From: an uncultured Woeseiaceae bacterium
GTDB lineage: Bacteria > Pseudomonadota > Gammaproteobacteria > Steroidobacterales > Woeseiaceae
Length of the DNA: 64,000 nt
Assembly (NCBI GenBank): GCA_945787845.1
Contig: CALZJH010000004.1
Location: 186,001 to 250,000 of the forward strand
Reading direction: 5' to 3'
The notes below the pieces were generated by a model. The model was not told where the DNA came from, ran no database searches, and was given only the letters and a program-made list of their open reading frames with translations. Below, piece by piece: positions 25,341-34,067 of this stretch (the stretch's first letter is position 1; each line of letters opens with the position of its first letter). Both the position numbers and the translations under genes were made by a program.

Positions 25341-25714
25341 TACTCCGCCGTACCTGCTATTTACAGGGCTGTACCTTTTTACTTGCGGGCGTTATTGCAC
25401 GGGGGTTTGGGCATGTAAATAGGTAGATACATAAGTGTTTTCTAATTTGTCGGAGGTACGCCGGGCCCAGCCTGCGACCCGGCACGAAACGGTGCTCTGA
25501 CCGCAGTCCCTGCACGCGCAGTGGGTAGTCTCAAAGGCAGACGACGCAGATGGCCGCTGGTTCGAGTACTCCTAGGTAGTAAGCGCAGCCAGGAGGGGGC
25601 GCGAGTGCCGAATGAAGAGGCTCTGGTGAGAATAATCCCGCATGTCCCGCATGGCCGGATAATGCTGTAGAATCCCGCCAGCAATTCCAATCAACCTGTT
25701 ATTCAGAGGCTATC
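25341..25714. other. Divergent intergenic region between korA operon and aldolase gene
   Basis: This 374-base stretch separates two divergently transcribed genes. The korA-proximal side is AT-rich and holds a convincing minus-strand promoter (25391-25419). The middle has a GCCGGG/CCCGGC inverted repeat at 25460-25483. Near the aldolase gene, TAGAAT at 25668-25673 could be a -10 element but has no good -35 partner. I see no gene; an 82-codon minus-strand frame here has no ribosome site and shadow-like composition. Confidence 0.6.
25391..25419 (-). promoter_or_regulatory. Putative sigma-70 promoter of the korAB-rnf operon
   Basis: On the minus strand TTTACA (25419-25414) and AATAAC (25396-25391) are separated by exactly 17 bases. 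This would place the transcript start about 45 bases before the korA start codon. The -35 matches 4-5 of 6 consensus positions and the -10 four of six. No FNR or other operator was obvious. Confidence 0.45.
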
Positions 25715-26605
25715 GTGAGCAACGCAGAACAACTCCAGAAGATCAAAACCGCACCAGGATTTATCGCCGCACTTGACCAGAGTGGCGGTAGTACACCCAA
25801 GGCACTGGGACTTTACGGCGTAACCCCCGACGCCTGGTCGAACGACGAAGAGATGTTCGATGTCGTGCACGCGATGCGTACCCGCATCATGACGAGCCCG
25901 TCGTTTGGCGGCGATCGTATCCTTGGCGCGATTCTGTTCGAAAACACCATGGACCGCGAGGTCGAAGACCAGTCGACAGCCAGCTACCTGTGGAATGTGA
26001 AGAATGTCGTACCGTTCCTGAAAGTCGACAAGGGACTCGCCGATGTCGTCGATGGTGCGCAGGTGATGAAGCCCATACCGGATCTCGATGCATTGCTGGC
26101 GAAAGCCAAGGCGGCCGGCATTTTCGGCACCAAGATGCGTTCTGTGATCAAGGAAGCCAATGAGGCCGGAGTCAAGGCCGTTGCGGGCCAGCAGTTCGAC
26201 ATCGGCCGACAGATCGTCGCGGCAGGTCTCGTACCGATCATTGAGCCGGAAGTTGACATCCACTGTCCGGACAAAGCGGCGGCGGAAGACATGCTGCACG
26301 CGGAAATTATGGCGCAGCTGAATAGCCTGAATGCCGATGAGATTGTCATGCTCAAGCTGACGCTGCCTGAAAAGGACGATCTGTATGCGGACTGCATTGC
26401 GCATCCGAATGTTGCGCGCGTCGTCGCACTGTCCGGCGGCTATTCCCGCGAAGAGGCGAACGACCGGCTTAGTCGTCAGCACGGGATGGTTGCCAGCTTC
26501 TCGCGCGCCCTGTCAGAGGGTCTCAGTGCGCAGCAGTCGGACGAGGAGTTCGATGCGACGCTCGATGCGTCTATCGGCAGCATCGCCGCAGCGTCCGCGA
26601 CCTGA
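25715..26605 (+). CDS. Fructose-bisphosphate aldolase class I
   Basis: The 296-aa product belongs to the bacterial class I (Schiff-base) aldolases, cleaving or forming fructose 1,6-bisphosphate. It begins with [18 protein letters not shown], the phosphate- and substrate-binding start of the barrel. It continues with [28 protein letters not shown] and [10 protein letters not shown], whose Lys is the likely Schiff-base residue. The start is GTG with AGAGG five bases upstream. It is monocistronic: a strong terminator follows 26 bases after the stop. Confidence 0.93.
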   Translation: MSNAEQLQKIKTAPGFIAALDQSGGSTPKALGLYGVTPDAWSNDEEMFDVVHAMRTRIMTSPSFGGDRILGAILFENTMDREVEDQSTASYLWNVKNVVPFLKVDKGLADVVDGAQVMKPIPDLDALLAKAKAAGIFGTKMRSVIKEANEAGVKAVAGQQFDIGRQIVAAGLVPIIEPEVDIHCPDKAAAEDMLHAEIMAQLNSLNADEIVMLKLTLPEKDDLYADCIAHPNVARVVALSGGYSREEANDRLSRQHGMVASFSRALSEGLSAQQSDEEFDATLDASIGSIAAASAT

Positions 26606-26631
26606 CCCCGCAATAATATGACAAGTGCTGG

Positions 26632-26656
26632 AAAAGGGGCCTGCGGGCCCCTTTTT
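26632..26656 (+). terminator. Rho-independent terminator after the aldolase gene
   Basis: A perfect 10-bp stem, AAAAGGGGCC pairing with GGCCCCTTTT around a TGCG loop, is followed directly by a T. The A-tract on the left arm means it could also act on the opposite strand. Confidence 0.9.
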
Positions 26657-26689
26657 CGCGGCTTGGCCGAAAACCTGGCAATAGTGTAT

Positions 26690-26733
26690 TTTCCGTATTC
26701 AGGAACGGCTCCAAACGGCCGAAAATACGGAAA
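26690..26733. repeat. Inverted repeat upstream of ppk2
   Basis: TTTCCGTATT (26690-26699) is repeated as AATACGGAAA (26724-26733) with 24 bases between, in the 91-base gap between the aldolase terminator and ppk2. The loop holds two AACGGC copies. It could be an operator or a 5'-leader hairpin of ppk2; the protein that might bind it is unknown. Confidence 0.55.
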
Positions 26734-26747
26734 TATTATTAATCGCA

Positions 26748-27692
26748 GTGAGCGCTCTTATGACCGAGAAAGAAGCCAGCCAGGCGGATACCGTCGTCGA
26801 CATTGCCAAGCCGCAGCCAAAGCAGGAAATCGACACCTCAACGCCGTCTCATATTTTCGGTGAAATGCGGCACAGCCCCGAGCAGATCAAGGATCTGTTT
26901 CGCCACGGGAAATATCCCTACAAGACAAAGATCCGCAAAGCCGCCTACGAGAAACACAAGGAAGAGCTGCAGGTTGAGCTGCTCAAGGTACAGAGCTGGG
27001 TCAAGGAAAGCGGTCAGCGTATCGTCCTCCTGTTCGAGGGTCGCGACGCGGCCGGGAAGGGCGGCACCATCAAGCGCTTCATGGAACACCTGAACCCGCG
27101 TGCCGCACGCGTTGTGGCGCTCGAGAAGCCGACCGACCATGAGCGCGGGGAGTGGTACTTCCAGCGTTACATCAAGCATCTGCCGACCGAGGGCGAAATG
27201 GTGTTTTTTGACCGCTCCTGGTACAACCGCGCCGGCGTAGAGCGCGTGATGGGTTTCTGCGATTCCCTGGAATACCTCGAATTCATGCGCCAGGTACCCG
27301 ATCTCGAGCGGATGCTCGTACGTTCCGGGATCCGTCTCTTCAAGTTCTGGTTCTCGGTGACTCACGAGGAACAGGATCGGCGTTTCAACTCGCGCATTGG
27401 TGATCCTCTCAAGCAGTGGAAACTCAGTCCCATTGACCGGGAATCCCAGGACAAATGGGACGAGTACACCGAGGCCAAGGAGGCCATGTTCTTCTATACC
27501 GATACCGCGGACGCGCCTTGGACGATCGTGAAATCCGACGACAAAAAGCGGGCCCGGCTCAACTGCATGCAGCATTTCCTCTCTGAGCTCGACTACCCGG
27601 GCAAGAACGAACATGTAGTGCGGGGACCCGATCCCCTGATCGTAGGCTCATCGGCACAGGTCATAGAAAAAGACCGCCACCTTTGGGGGTGA
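26748..27692 (+). CDS. ppk2: Polyphosphate kinase 2
   Basis: The 314-aa product is a PPK2-family enzyme transferring phosphate between polyphosphate and nucleotides. The Walker A motif is FEGRDAAGKGGTIKRF. Further signatures are EKPTDHERGEWYFQRY, FFDRSWYNRAGVERVMGF in the Walker B/lid region, and the C-terminal SPIDRESQDKWDEYTEAKE. Length and layout fit the single-domain, GTP/ATP-forming class. The GTG at 26748 and the ATG at 26760 are both possible starts; neither has a strong ribosome site. Confidence 0.93.
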   Translation: MSALMTEKEASQADTVVDIAKPQPKQEIDTSTPSHIFGEMRHSPEQIKDLFRHGKYPYKTKIRKAAYEKHKEELQVELLKVQSWVKESGQRIVLLFEGRDAAGKGGTIKRFMEHLNPRAARVVALEKPTDHERGEWYFQRYIKHLPTEGEMVFFDRSWYNRAGVERVMGFCDSLEYLEFMRQVPDLERMLVRSGIRLFKFWFSVTHEEQDRRFNSRIGDPLKQWKLSPIDRESQDKWDEYTEAKEAMFFYTDTADAPWTIVKSDDKKRARLNCMQHFLSELDYPGKNEHVVRGPDPLIVGSSAQVIEKDRHLWG

Positions 27693-27715
27693 TACCCCGA
27701 TCCGGACCCATGCCG

Positions 27716-27744
27716 TTGTATTGAGGCTGGCCAGCGGAGATAAT
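27716..27744 (+). promoter_or_regulatory. Promoter of the SRP RNA gene
   Basis: TTGTAT (27716-27721) and GATAAT (27739-27744) are spaced by 17 bases and lie just before the predicted 5' end of the 4.5S RNA. Both hexamers are close to the sigma-70 consensus. Confidence 0.75.
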
Positions 27745-27747
27745 CGC

Positions 27748-27856
<109 letters not shown>

Positions 27857-27919
27857 CACTTGGGCCACTTTACGATACACTTGTCCGTCCGGAACCAGCC
27901 CACAGGCAGCTAATCTCTT

Positions 27920-29530
27920 ATGAGTTACCTCGTCCTGGCCCGCAAATGGCGGCCCAAAGACTTCGCGGATACTGTTGGCCAGGAGCATGTGCTCCAGGCG
28001 CTGATCAATGCCCTGGAAACCGGCCGTCTGCATCATGCCTATCTCTTTACAGGGACGCGGGGAGTCGGCAAGACGACCATCGCGCGCATTCTGGCGAAGG
28101 CCCTCAACTGCGAAAAGGGCGTAACGGCCGAACCCTGCGGTGAATGCAGTGCCTGCCGTGAAATAGACGAGGGCCGCTTCGTCGATCTCATAGAGGTCGA
28201 TGCGGCTTCCAAGACCAAGGTTGACGATACCAGGGACCTTCTCGATAACGCGCAGTACGCACCGGCCCGAGGGCGCTACAAGGTATACCTGATCGACGAG
28301 ATCCACATGTTCTCCAAGAGCTCGTTCAACGCCTTGTTGAAGACTCTCGAAGAGCCCCCGCCACATGTGAAGTTCCTGCTGGCGACGACCGATCCTCAGA
28401 AACTGCCGGTGACCGTGCTGTCGCGGTGCCTGCAGTTCAATCTGAAGCGCATGACACCACGGCTTATCTCAGACCGGCTGACACATATCTGCGAGGCCGA
28501 ATCGGTGGAGGCGGAGGCAGCCGCGCTGGCGACCATTGCGCGGGCGGCCGATGGCAGCATGCGAGATGCCCTGAGCCTGCTTGACCAGGCTATCGCGTTC
28601 TGTGGCGGCAAGATTGAAGAGCCGCAGGTTGCGAAAATGCTGGGTACGATCGATCGCGATCATGTCGTCCGTCTACTGAGGCTGCTGGCGGCCAACGACG
28701 CAGGCGGCATCATCGATGCGATACGTGAAATTGATGAGCAATTCCCGAACTATTCCCGCTTGCTCGAGGACCTGGCGCGAGACCTGCAGCGCATTGCCGT
28801 TTACCAGGTGGTCGGCACGTGCGACAGCGAAGATGATCTCAACGAGCAGGAGTACGCGGAGCTATCCGAGGCCCTGCCAACGGATGACGTCCAGCTGTTC
28901 TACCAGATAGCCATCATGGGCAGGCGTGACCTGCACCTTGCGCCGGACCCGCGCAGCGGTGCTGAAATGACCTTGCTTCGCATGCTGGCATTTCGGCCGG
29001 CCAGTGCGGCGGAGGTCCCTTCCGCTGCGGGCGGCGGGGCGCCAGCCAGGTCGGTGGCAAAGCAGGCTGCGGCAACCGCTCCCAGAGCGGTGAAAGCGCA
29101 GGCGCAAGAGCTTGTTAGTGCGGCCCATCAATGGGCAGACCCCGACTGGAGTGCACTCGTGGCAGAACTCCGCCTGAGCGGCGCTGTGCGTTTGCTGGCG
29201 AGCAACTGCGCCTACCTGAAGCGTGAGAAGAACACGATTCTCCTGGGGCTCGATCCCAGGTCCGAGTCCTTGCTGACGAAACAACGTAAAGACGTACTTG
29301 GGGAACGATTGTCGACACACTTCGGCGAGAAGCTGACGGTCGACATCGAACTCGGCGCGGATAAGGGTGAAACACCGGTCCAGGAAGAAACCCGCATAGA
29401 AGACGAACGCATCGAGGCGGCGCGGCAAACACTGGAAGCCGATCCGAACGTGCAGGCGCTAAAGAACATGTTTGGCGCGGAATTGAAAACGGATTCGATT
29501 GAGCTGATCAATCCATCGCAATCAGACTGA
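27920..29530 (+). CDS. dnaX: DNA polymerase III subunits gamma/tau
   Basis: The clamp-loader ATPase is 536 aa. It shows Walker A (GTRGVGKTTIARI), the four-Cys zinc module (C-x8-C-x2-C-x2-C around AEPCGECSACRE), DEIHMFS as Walker B, and the SRC arginine-finger motif (VLSRCLQF). The last ~170 residues are the short tau region that contacts DnaE. I found no obvious A-rich slippery site like the one that makes gamma in E. coli. It is followed closely by ybaB and recR. Confidence 0.96.
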   Translation: MSYLVLARKWRPKDFADTVGQEHVLQALINALETGRLHHAYLFTGTRGVGKTTIARILAKALNCEKGVTAEPCGECSACREIDEGRFVDLIEVDAASKTKVDDTRDLLDNAQYAPARGRYKVYLIDEIHMFSKSSFNALLKTLEEPPPHVKFLLATTDPQKLPVTVLSRCLQFNLKRMTPRLISDRLTHICEAESVEAEAAALATIARAADGSMRDALSLLDQAIAFCGGKIEEPQVAKMLGTIDRDHVVRLLRLLAANDAGGIIDAIREIDEQFPNYSRLLEDLARDLQRIAVYQVVGTCDSEDDLNEQEYAELSEALPTDDVQLFYQIAIMGRRDLHLAPDPRSGAEMTLLRMLAFRPASAAEVPSAAGGGAPARSVAKQAAATAPRAVKAQAQELVSAAHQWADPDWSALVAELRLSGAVRLLASNCAYLKREKNTILLGLDPRSESLLTKQRKDVLGERLSTHFGEKLTVDIELGADKGETPVQEETRIEDERIEAARQTLEADPNVQALKNMFGAELKTDSIELINPSQSD

Positions 29531-29547
29531 ATGAACGGAGAGCATGA

Positions 29548-29871
29548 ATGAAAGGTGGCATTGGCCAGTTGATGAAGCAGGCACAGCAGATGCAGGCCGA
29601 TATGAAGAAGGCCCAGGAGGAGATGGCCTCACTCACAGTCACGGGAGAATCGGGTGCCGGAATGGTGCGCGTGACGATGACGTGTCAACACCGGGTGCAG
29701 AAAGTCGAGATTGATGATTCGATGATCGGCGACGACAAGGAAATGCTCGAGGATCTGACGGTGGCTGCTTTTAACGATGCCGTAAGCAAGGTCGAGAAAA
29801 CAGTCCAGGAGAAGTTCTCTGGAATGGCGTCCGGGATGAGTCTCCCGCCGGGCATGAAACTGCCGTTCTAG
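29548..29871 (+). CDS. ybaB: YbaB/EbfC family nucleoid-associated protein
   Basis: This 107-aa DNA-binding protein has the family pattern: [19 protein letters not shown] at the N-terminus, [10 protein letters not shown] in the centre, and a Gly/Met/Pro-rich tail ([17 protein letters not shown]). GGAG lies seven bases before the ATG. It sits between dnaX and recR, as in most Gammaproteobacteria. Confidence 0.95.
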   Translation: MKGGIGQLMKQAQQMQADMKKAQEEMASLTVTGESGAGMVRVTMTCQHRVQKVEIDDSMIGDDKEMLEDLTVAAFNDAVSKVEKTVQEKFSGMASGMSLPPGMKLPF

Positions 29872-29878
29872 ATTCCCA

Positions 29879-30478
29879 ATGTCGTATTCACCCCTGTTGA
29901 TCCGCCTGATTGAAGGCCTGCGCTGCATGCCTGGAATTGGACAGAAGTCCGCCCAGCGCATCGCGTTTCATTTGCTGGAGCGCGACCGGAACGGCGCGAA
30001 TGCCCTGTCAGCCGCGCTGGCCGAAGCGGTAAACGGCATCGGGCATTGCGGTCGTTGCCGCATGTTCACCGAGCATGAGTTGTGCTCGATATGTTCTGCG
30101 CCGGGTCGCGATACGACCCAGCTTTGCGTTGTGGAGTCGCCGGCCGACGTCATGGCACTGGAAGATGCGACCGGTTTTCGCGGCCTGTATTTCGTGTTGA
30201 TGGGCCACTTGTCGCCACTGGATGGGATTGGCCCCGAGGAACTCGGGCTCAGTCAACTCGACGAGTGGCTGGGGCAGGGTGAGGTCACGGAACTGATTAT
30301 CGCGACCAACCCGACCGTGGAGGGCGATGCCACCGCACACTACCTGGCAGACCTTGCGAGCCAGCGTGGTATCAAGGCGAGTCGCATCGCGCATGGCGTG
30401 CCGCTCGGGGGCGAATTAGAATACGTTGACGGCGGAACGCTTTCGCACGCGTTCTACGGCCGTCGAACGATCGACTAG
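29879..30478 (+). CDS. recR: Recombination protein RecR
   Basis: RecR, 199 aa, acts with RecF/RecO in gap repair. It contains the helix-hairpin-helix region ([20 protein letters not shown]), the C4 zinc finger ([16 protein letters not shown]), the TOPRIM domain ([14 protein letters not shown]) and the C-terminal Walker-B-like region ([20 protein letters not shown]). It starts seven bases after ybaB. Confidence 0.97.
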   Translation: MSYSPLLIRLIEGLRCMPGIGQKSAQRIAFHLLERDRNGANALSAALAEAVNGIGHCGRCRMFTEHELCSICSAPGRDTTQLCVVESPADVMALEDATGFRGLYFVLMGHLSPLDGIGPEELGLSQLDEWLGQGEVTELIIATNPTVEGDATAHYLADLASQRGIKASRIAHGVPLGGELEYVDGGTLSHAFYGRRTID

Positions 30479-30488
30479 AGGAGCGAAA

Positions 30489-30839
30489 ATGTCGAACGAC
30501 AGCTGCCTGTTTTGCAAGATACTGGACGGTGACATCCCGGCGGACCTGGTTTACGAATCAGACGCCGCCATCGCCTTCCGCGACATAAACCCGCAGGCGC
30601 CGACCCACGTCCTGGTGATTCCGCGCAAGCACATTTCAACGATTAACCACATTGAAGAAGATGATGAGGCAATCATCGGCAGCCTGTATACCGCGGCTCG
30701 CGAAATAGCGTCCCGGGAAGGTATCGCCGAGGCGGGGTATCGAGCGGTCATGAATTGCAATGAGGGCGCCGGGCAAAGCGTCTTTCATATCCACCTGCAC
30801 GTACTCGGGGGGCGCCCCTTTAGTTGGCCGCCGGGCTAG
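30489..30839 (+). CDS. HIT family nucleotide-binding protein (HinT type)
   Basis: From ATG 30489, preceded by a GAGGAG site, the product is 116 aa; the longer open frame begins inside recR. It has the CLFCKILDGDIP start, HVLVIPRKHI, and the histidine triad VFHIHLHVLGG. These proteins hydrolyse nucleoside phosphoramidates such as AMP-lysine. It is convergent with rsgA. Confidence 0.94.
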   Translation: MSNDSCLFCKILDGDIPADLVYESDAAIAFRDINPQAPTHVLVIPRKHISTINHIEEDDEAIIGSLYTAAREIASREGIAEAGYRAVMNCNEGAGQSVFHIHLHVLGGRPFSWPPG

Positions 30840-30850
30840 TCGGCCAACTA
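30821..30850. terminator. Palindromic hairpin spanning both stop codons of HIT and rsgA genes
   Basis: TAGTTGGCCG and CGGCCAACTA form a perfect 10-bp stem around a 10-base loop. The HIT stop is in the loop and the rsgA stop is in the right arm. No T-tract follows on either side, so it may act as a bidirectional attenuator or an mRNA 3'-end stabiliser. Confidence 0.55.
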
Positions 30851-31738
30851 GTACCTGCCTTCGGCAAGCTGTTCTGTCAGGTTCACGATTCGCTTGAAAC
30901 TCTCATAGCGACGAGGGCTTATCGAGCCTTCTTCACATTTTGCTTTAACTGCGCAGCCGGGTTCACGCAGGTGCCGGCAATTGGCAAAACGGCATTCCTG
31001 CGCAGCATCACGGATCTCGCGGAACCCCTGCGACGCGATTGTCGAGGATTCGAGCGCGGGGGCGTAATCGCGAACCCCCGGCGAATCGATAATCGCGCCG
31101 CCACCTGGTAACGAGATCATCGCCGAATTCACCGTTGTGTGTCGGCCTTCGCGTGACTTGTCCGAAATTGCCGAGGTTTTTTGCACCTGATCGCCCAGGA
31201 GGCCGTTAATAATGCTGGACTTGCCGACCCCGGACTGGCCGACAATGATGGCGCGGTGCGTCGCCAGCAGATTCCGCACATTGTTCATGCCGTCGCCGGT
31301 CAAAGCGCTGCAAGCCACGACGTCGTAGCCAATGTCAAAGTAGGTATCCAGTTCGTAGCGAGCGTCTGCAATGCCGATGTCACTCTTGTTGAAGACAACG
31401 CATGCATCAATGCCCATCAGTTCGGCCGCGCACAGGTAGCGATCGACAATAAACCAGTCGGGCCGGGGTTCGGCTGCTGCGACAACAACAAGATAGTCGA
31501 GATTAGCGGCCAATATTTCGACCTGCCCCCGCATGTTGGGCCGCGTTAATTCATTGCGACGCGGTGCGATTTTGGTAATCAGCCAGTCGTCTTCCTGTTC
31601 GATCGGTTCCACCTCAACCTGATCGCCACAGACGGGCTTGATTCGCTTGCCCTTGATGCGCGCAAAGACTTCTCGTCCGTCATCCAGCGCCACGCGCATG
31701 CGGCGGCTGTAGGTGGCTATGACCGTGGCGTGATTCAT
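30848..31738 (-). CDS. rsgA: Ribosome small subunit GTPase RsgA
   Basis: From ATG 31738 the product is 296 aa; the longer open frame covers the orn gene antisense. RsgA assists late 30S maturation. Its circularly permuted GTPase shows NKSD (G4) before GQSGVGKSS (G1) and DSPGVRDY (G3), after an OB-fold N-terminus. The C-terminal zinc finger is CRFANCRHLREPGCAVKAKC. It is divergent from orn with 25 bases between the starts. Confidence 0.96.
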   Translation of the reverse strand: MNHATVIATYSRRMRVALDDGREVFARIKGKRIKPVCGDQVEVEPIEQEDDWLITKIAPRRNELTRPNMRGQVEILAANLDYLVVVAAAEPRPDWFIVDRYLCAAELMGIDACVVFNKSDIGIADARYELDTYFDIGYDVVACSALTGDGMNNVRNLLATHRAIIVGQSGVGKSSIINGLLGDQVQKTSAISDKSREGRHTTVNSAMISLPGGGAIIDSPGVRDYAPALESSTIASQGFREIRDAAQECRFANCRHLREPGCAVKAKCEEGSISPRRYESFKRIVNLTEQLAEGRY

Positions 31739-31763
31739 GGCGGAAGTATAGACTGCGGGAACC

Positions 31764-32351
31764 ATGACCACACCCGCCAGCGATCCATCGACCAACCTTA
31801 TCTGGATAGACCTGGAGATGACGGGTCTGTGCACGGCGAGCGATTCGATTATCGAGATTGCGACCGTGGTGACCGACAAGCTGCTGAACGAACTCGCCGA
31901 GGGCCCGGTACTTGCAATTCGGCAGTCGCGGGAAATCATGGATGGTATGGACGAGTGGAATACGCGGCAGCACGGCAAATCCGGCCTGACTGCGCGAGTA
32001 CTTGAGAGTGAGACCGATGTCGCCGAGGCCGAAGCTGCGACGCTCACATTCCTCGGAGAATGGGTTGATGCCGGTGCGTCGCCGATGTGCGGCAACAGTA
32101 TTTGCCAGGACCGCCGGTTCCTTGCGCGCGAAATGCCCGCGCTCGAAGCCTTTTTCCACTATCGCAACCTGGACGTTAGTACGCTGAAGATATTGGCGCA
32201 GCAATGGGCTCCTCAAGTTGCCAAAGGCTTTGTGAAAGAGTCGGCGCACCAGGCCTTGTCCGATATTCGAGATTCCATTGAGGAACTGGCCTGGTATCGG
32301 GATCACCTTTTCGATGCGAGCGTGCTGGATTTGCCGGGTGGCGATGGCTGA
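31764..32351 (+). CDS. orn: Oligoribonuclease
   Basis: The 195-aa product is a DEDDh 3'-5' exoribonuclease that degrades 2-5-nt RNAs and pGpG. Active-site motifs are WIDLEMTGL, the [15 protein letters not shown] region, and [16 protein letters not shown]. The stop codon overlaps the start of the DUF938 methyltransferase gene. Confidence 0.97.
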   Translation: MTTPASDPSTNLIWIDLEMTGLCTASDSIIEIATVVTDKLLNELAEGPVLAIRQSREIMDGMDEWNTRQHGKSGLTARVLESETDVAEAEAATLTFLGEWVDAGASPMCGNSICQDRRFLAREMPALEAFFHYRNLDVSTLKILAQQWAPQVAKGFVKESAHQALSDIRDSIEELAWYRDHLFDASVLDLPGGDG

Positions 32352-32949
32352 GCAATCTTTTTCCGAATATGCAGCGCGCAATGCCGCGCCAATTCTGGAA
32401 ATACTGCGGCGTGAATTTCGTAGTGCCTCGAGCGTGATTGAGATTGGCTCCGGAACCGGACAGCATGCGGTTGCATTCGCTGCGGCGCTTGATCATCTGC
32501 GATGGCAGACCAGTGACCTCGATGAGAACCATGCGGGCATCTGCGCGTGGATCGAAAGCGCGCGGCTACCGAATGTCGAGCCGCCGCTGTCCGTTGACGT
32601 TCTCAGCGCGTCGCTGGAAGACGAGTCCTTCGATGCGGCGTTCTCGTCGAACACGGCGCACATCATGGGTATCGAGGCGGTCGAGCGCATGTTCGCGCTG
32701 GTAGGCGGCGCGCTCCGCGCAGGCGGTGTGTTCTGCCTCTACGGGCCGTTCAAAACGGGTGGCGAGTTTAATTCGCCGAGCAACGCAGACTTTGACCAGG
32801 GCCTGAAGCGGCGCGATCCTGTTATGGGAATTCGCGATATCGAAGTACTCGACGAATATGCGGCGGCGTCCGGGTTGCGACGGGTCCGGTTTTACGCTGT
32901 ACCCTCCAACAACAATGTCGCGGTGTATCTGAAGACAGGTGACGAATGA
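32344..32949 (+). CDS. DUF938 SAM-dependent methyltransferase-like protein
   Basis: From ATG 32344, which overlaps the orn stop, the product is 201 aa. It has a class I methyltransferase fold with [13 protein letters not shown] as the SAM-binding loop and the DUF938 signatures FSSNTAHIM and [12 protein letters not shown]. The substrate is unknown. It overlaps the next gene by four bases (ATGA). Confidence 0.9.
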   Translation: MAEQSFSEYAARNAAPILEILRREFRSASSVIEIGSGTGQHAVAFAAALDHLRWQTSDLDENHAGICAWIESARLPNVEPPLSVDVLSASLEDESFDAAFSSNTAHIMGIEAVERMFALVGGALRAGGVFCLYGPFKTGGEFNSPSNADFDQGLKRRDPVMGIRDIEVLDEYAAASGLRRVRFYAVPSNNNVAVYLKTGDE

Positions 32950-33329
32950 CCACACACACGGGAGGGTGCCATTGCGGGGAAGTACGCTTCGAGGTGGACG
33001 GTCCGGCTGAGATTAGCGCGACAGAGTGCAATTGCAGTATCTGCGGCAAGGCCGGGTACCTGCACCTGTTCGTGACTCGTGAGGAGTTTCGGCTGTTGCG
33101 GGGCGAGGATGCCTTGTCAACGTATACGTTCAACACGGGGGCCGCCAAGCATCACTTCTGCCGACATTGTGGCATCAAGTCGTTCTATATTCCGCGTTCC
33201 CACCCAGACGGCGTGAGCGTAAATGTGCGTTGCCTTGATGAAGCCACGATAAAGAGTGTCGATGTGACGCCATTTGATGGCCGCAACTGGGAACAGAATG
33301 TGTCAAAACTGTCGCGGTTAAGCGACTGA
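32946..33329 (+). CDS. GFA family (CENP-V/DUF636) zinc protein
   Basis: The product is 127 aa. It carries the GFA zinc ligands: GGCHCGEVRF, CNCSICGKAGYLH and HHFCRHCGIKSFY. The family is named for a glutathione-dependent formaldehyde-activating enzyme, but most members have no proven activity. It is translationally coupled to the methyltransferase gene by ATGA. Confidence 0.9.
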   Translation: MTTHTGGCHCGEVRFEVDGPAEISATECNCSICGKAGYLHLFVTREEFRLLRGEDALSTYTFNTGAAKHHFCRHCGIKSFYIPRSHPDGVSVNVRCLDEATIKSVDVTPFDGRNWEQNVSKLSRLSD

Positions 33330-33383
33330 TTTGGCTGACTATTAGTGGAAGGCTGGCACGGCTTGCCTTATAGTTGCGGCATT

Positions 33384-34055
33384 ATGAAAAGACTAATTGC
33401 CATTGCGGTCCTTGCGACTGCCTTCGTGGGGCCTGTCGCGTTCGCGCAGTCTGCCTGGGTCACCGACCAGTTTGAGATTACGCTGCGGTCAGGCCCGAGT
33501 ACGAGCAACGCCATCCAGCTGATGGTGGGGAGTGGCACGCGCCTCGACGTGCTCGAGCGCGATGCCGACAGCGGCTACACGCGCGTGCGGACGCAGGGCG
33601 GCACGGAGGGGTGGGTGTTGACGCGCTACCTGATGACCGAACCCAGCGCTCGCGAACAACTCGAGCGGCTGACAAGCCAGCTCACCAACGCGAATTCGCG
33701 CGGCAGTTCACTGGATTCGCAGCTGAATGCCATCAGGAGCGAGTACGATTCGGCGAAGCAGCAAATTGCGGCGCTCGAGCGCGAGAAGGCCGCCGCGGAG
33801 ACGGAACTAGCGGAAATCAAACGGACGGCGGCCAACGTGCTTGCGATCAGCGACCAAAACAAGACACTGATGGACCAGTTGACGGCAGCCCAGATACGGG
33901 GCGATACGCTGGAACAGGAAAACCGGCAATTGGCCAGCCAGACGACTCGCTACTGGTTCATGGCGGGCGGACTCGTACTGCTCGTCGGCTTTCTGCTGGG
34001 TATCTGGCTGCCGCGCATCCAGTGGCAGCGCCGTTCGCGCTACGATCGATTCTGA
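33384..34055 (+). CDS. TIGR04211-type SH3 domain protein (YgiM-like)
   Basis: From ATG 33384 the product is 223 aa. It has a signal peptide (MKRLIAIAVLATAFVGPVAFA) and a bacterial SH3 domain (ITLRSGPSTSN, GTEGWVLTRYL). A long coiled coil (about 90-185) and a C-terminal transmembrane helix (FMAGGLVLLVGFLLGIWLP) with a basic tail follow. This is the layout of YgiM/TIGR04211, an envelope protein of uncertain role. It is convergent with ppsA, 12 bases apart. Confidence 0.88.
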   Translation: MKRLIAIAVLATAFVGPVAFAQSAWVTDQFEITLRSGPSTSNAIQLMVGSGTRLDVLERDADSGYTRVRTQGGTEGWVLTRYLMTEPSAREQLERLTSQLTNANSRGSSLDSQLNAIRSEYDSAKQQIAALEREKAAAETELAEIKRTAANVLAISDQNKTLMDQLTAAQIRGDTLEQENRQLASQTTRYWFMAGGLVLLVGFLLGIWLPRIQWQRRSRYDRF

Positions 34056-34067
34056 TCGCTGTATTTT

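Noticed and set aside
25442-25690. 82-codon minus-strand reading frame in the korA-aldolase gap
   Set aside because: It has no ribosome site, Arg/Ser/Pro-heavy shadow-like composition and no recognisable motif, and it lies across the aldolase promoter region.
31739-32095. N-terminal extension of rsgA
   Set aside because: It runs antisense through orn with Ser-rich shadow composition; ATG 31738 gives the normal RsgA start.
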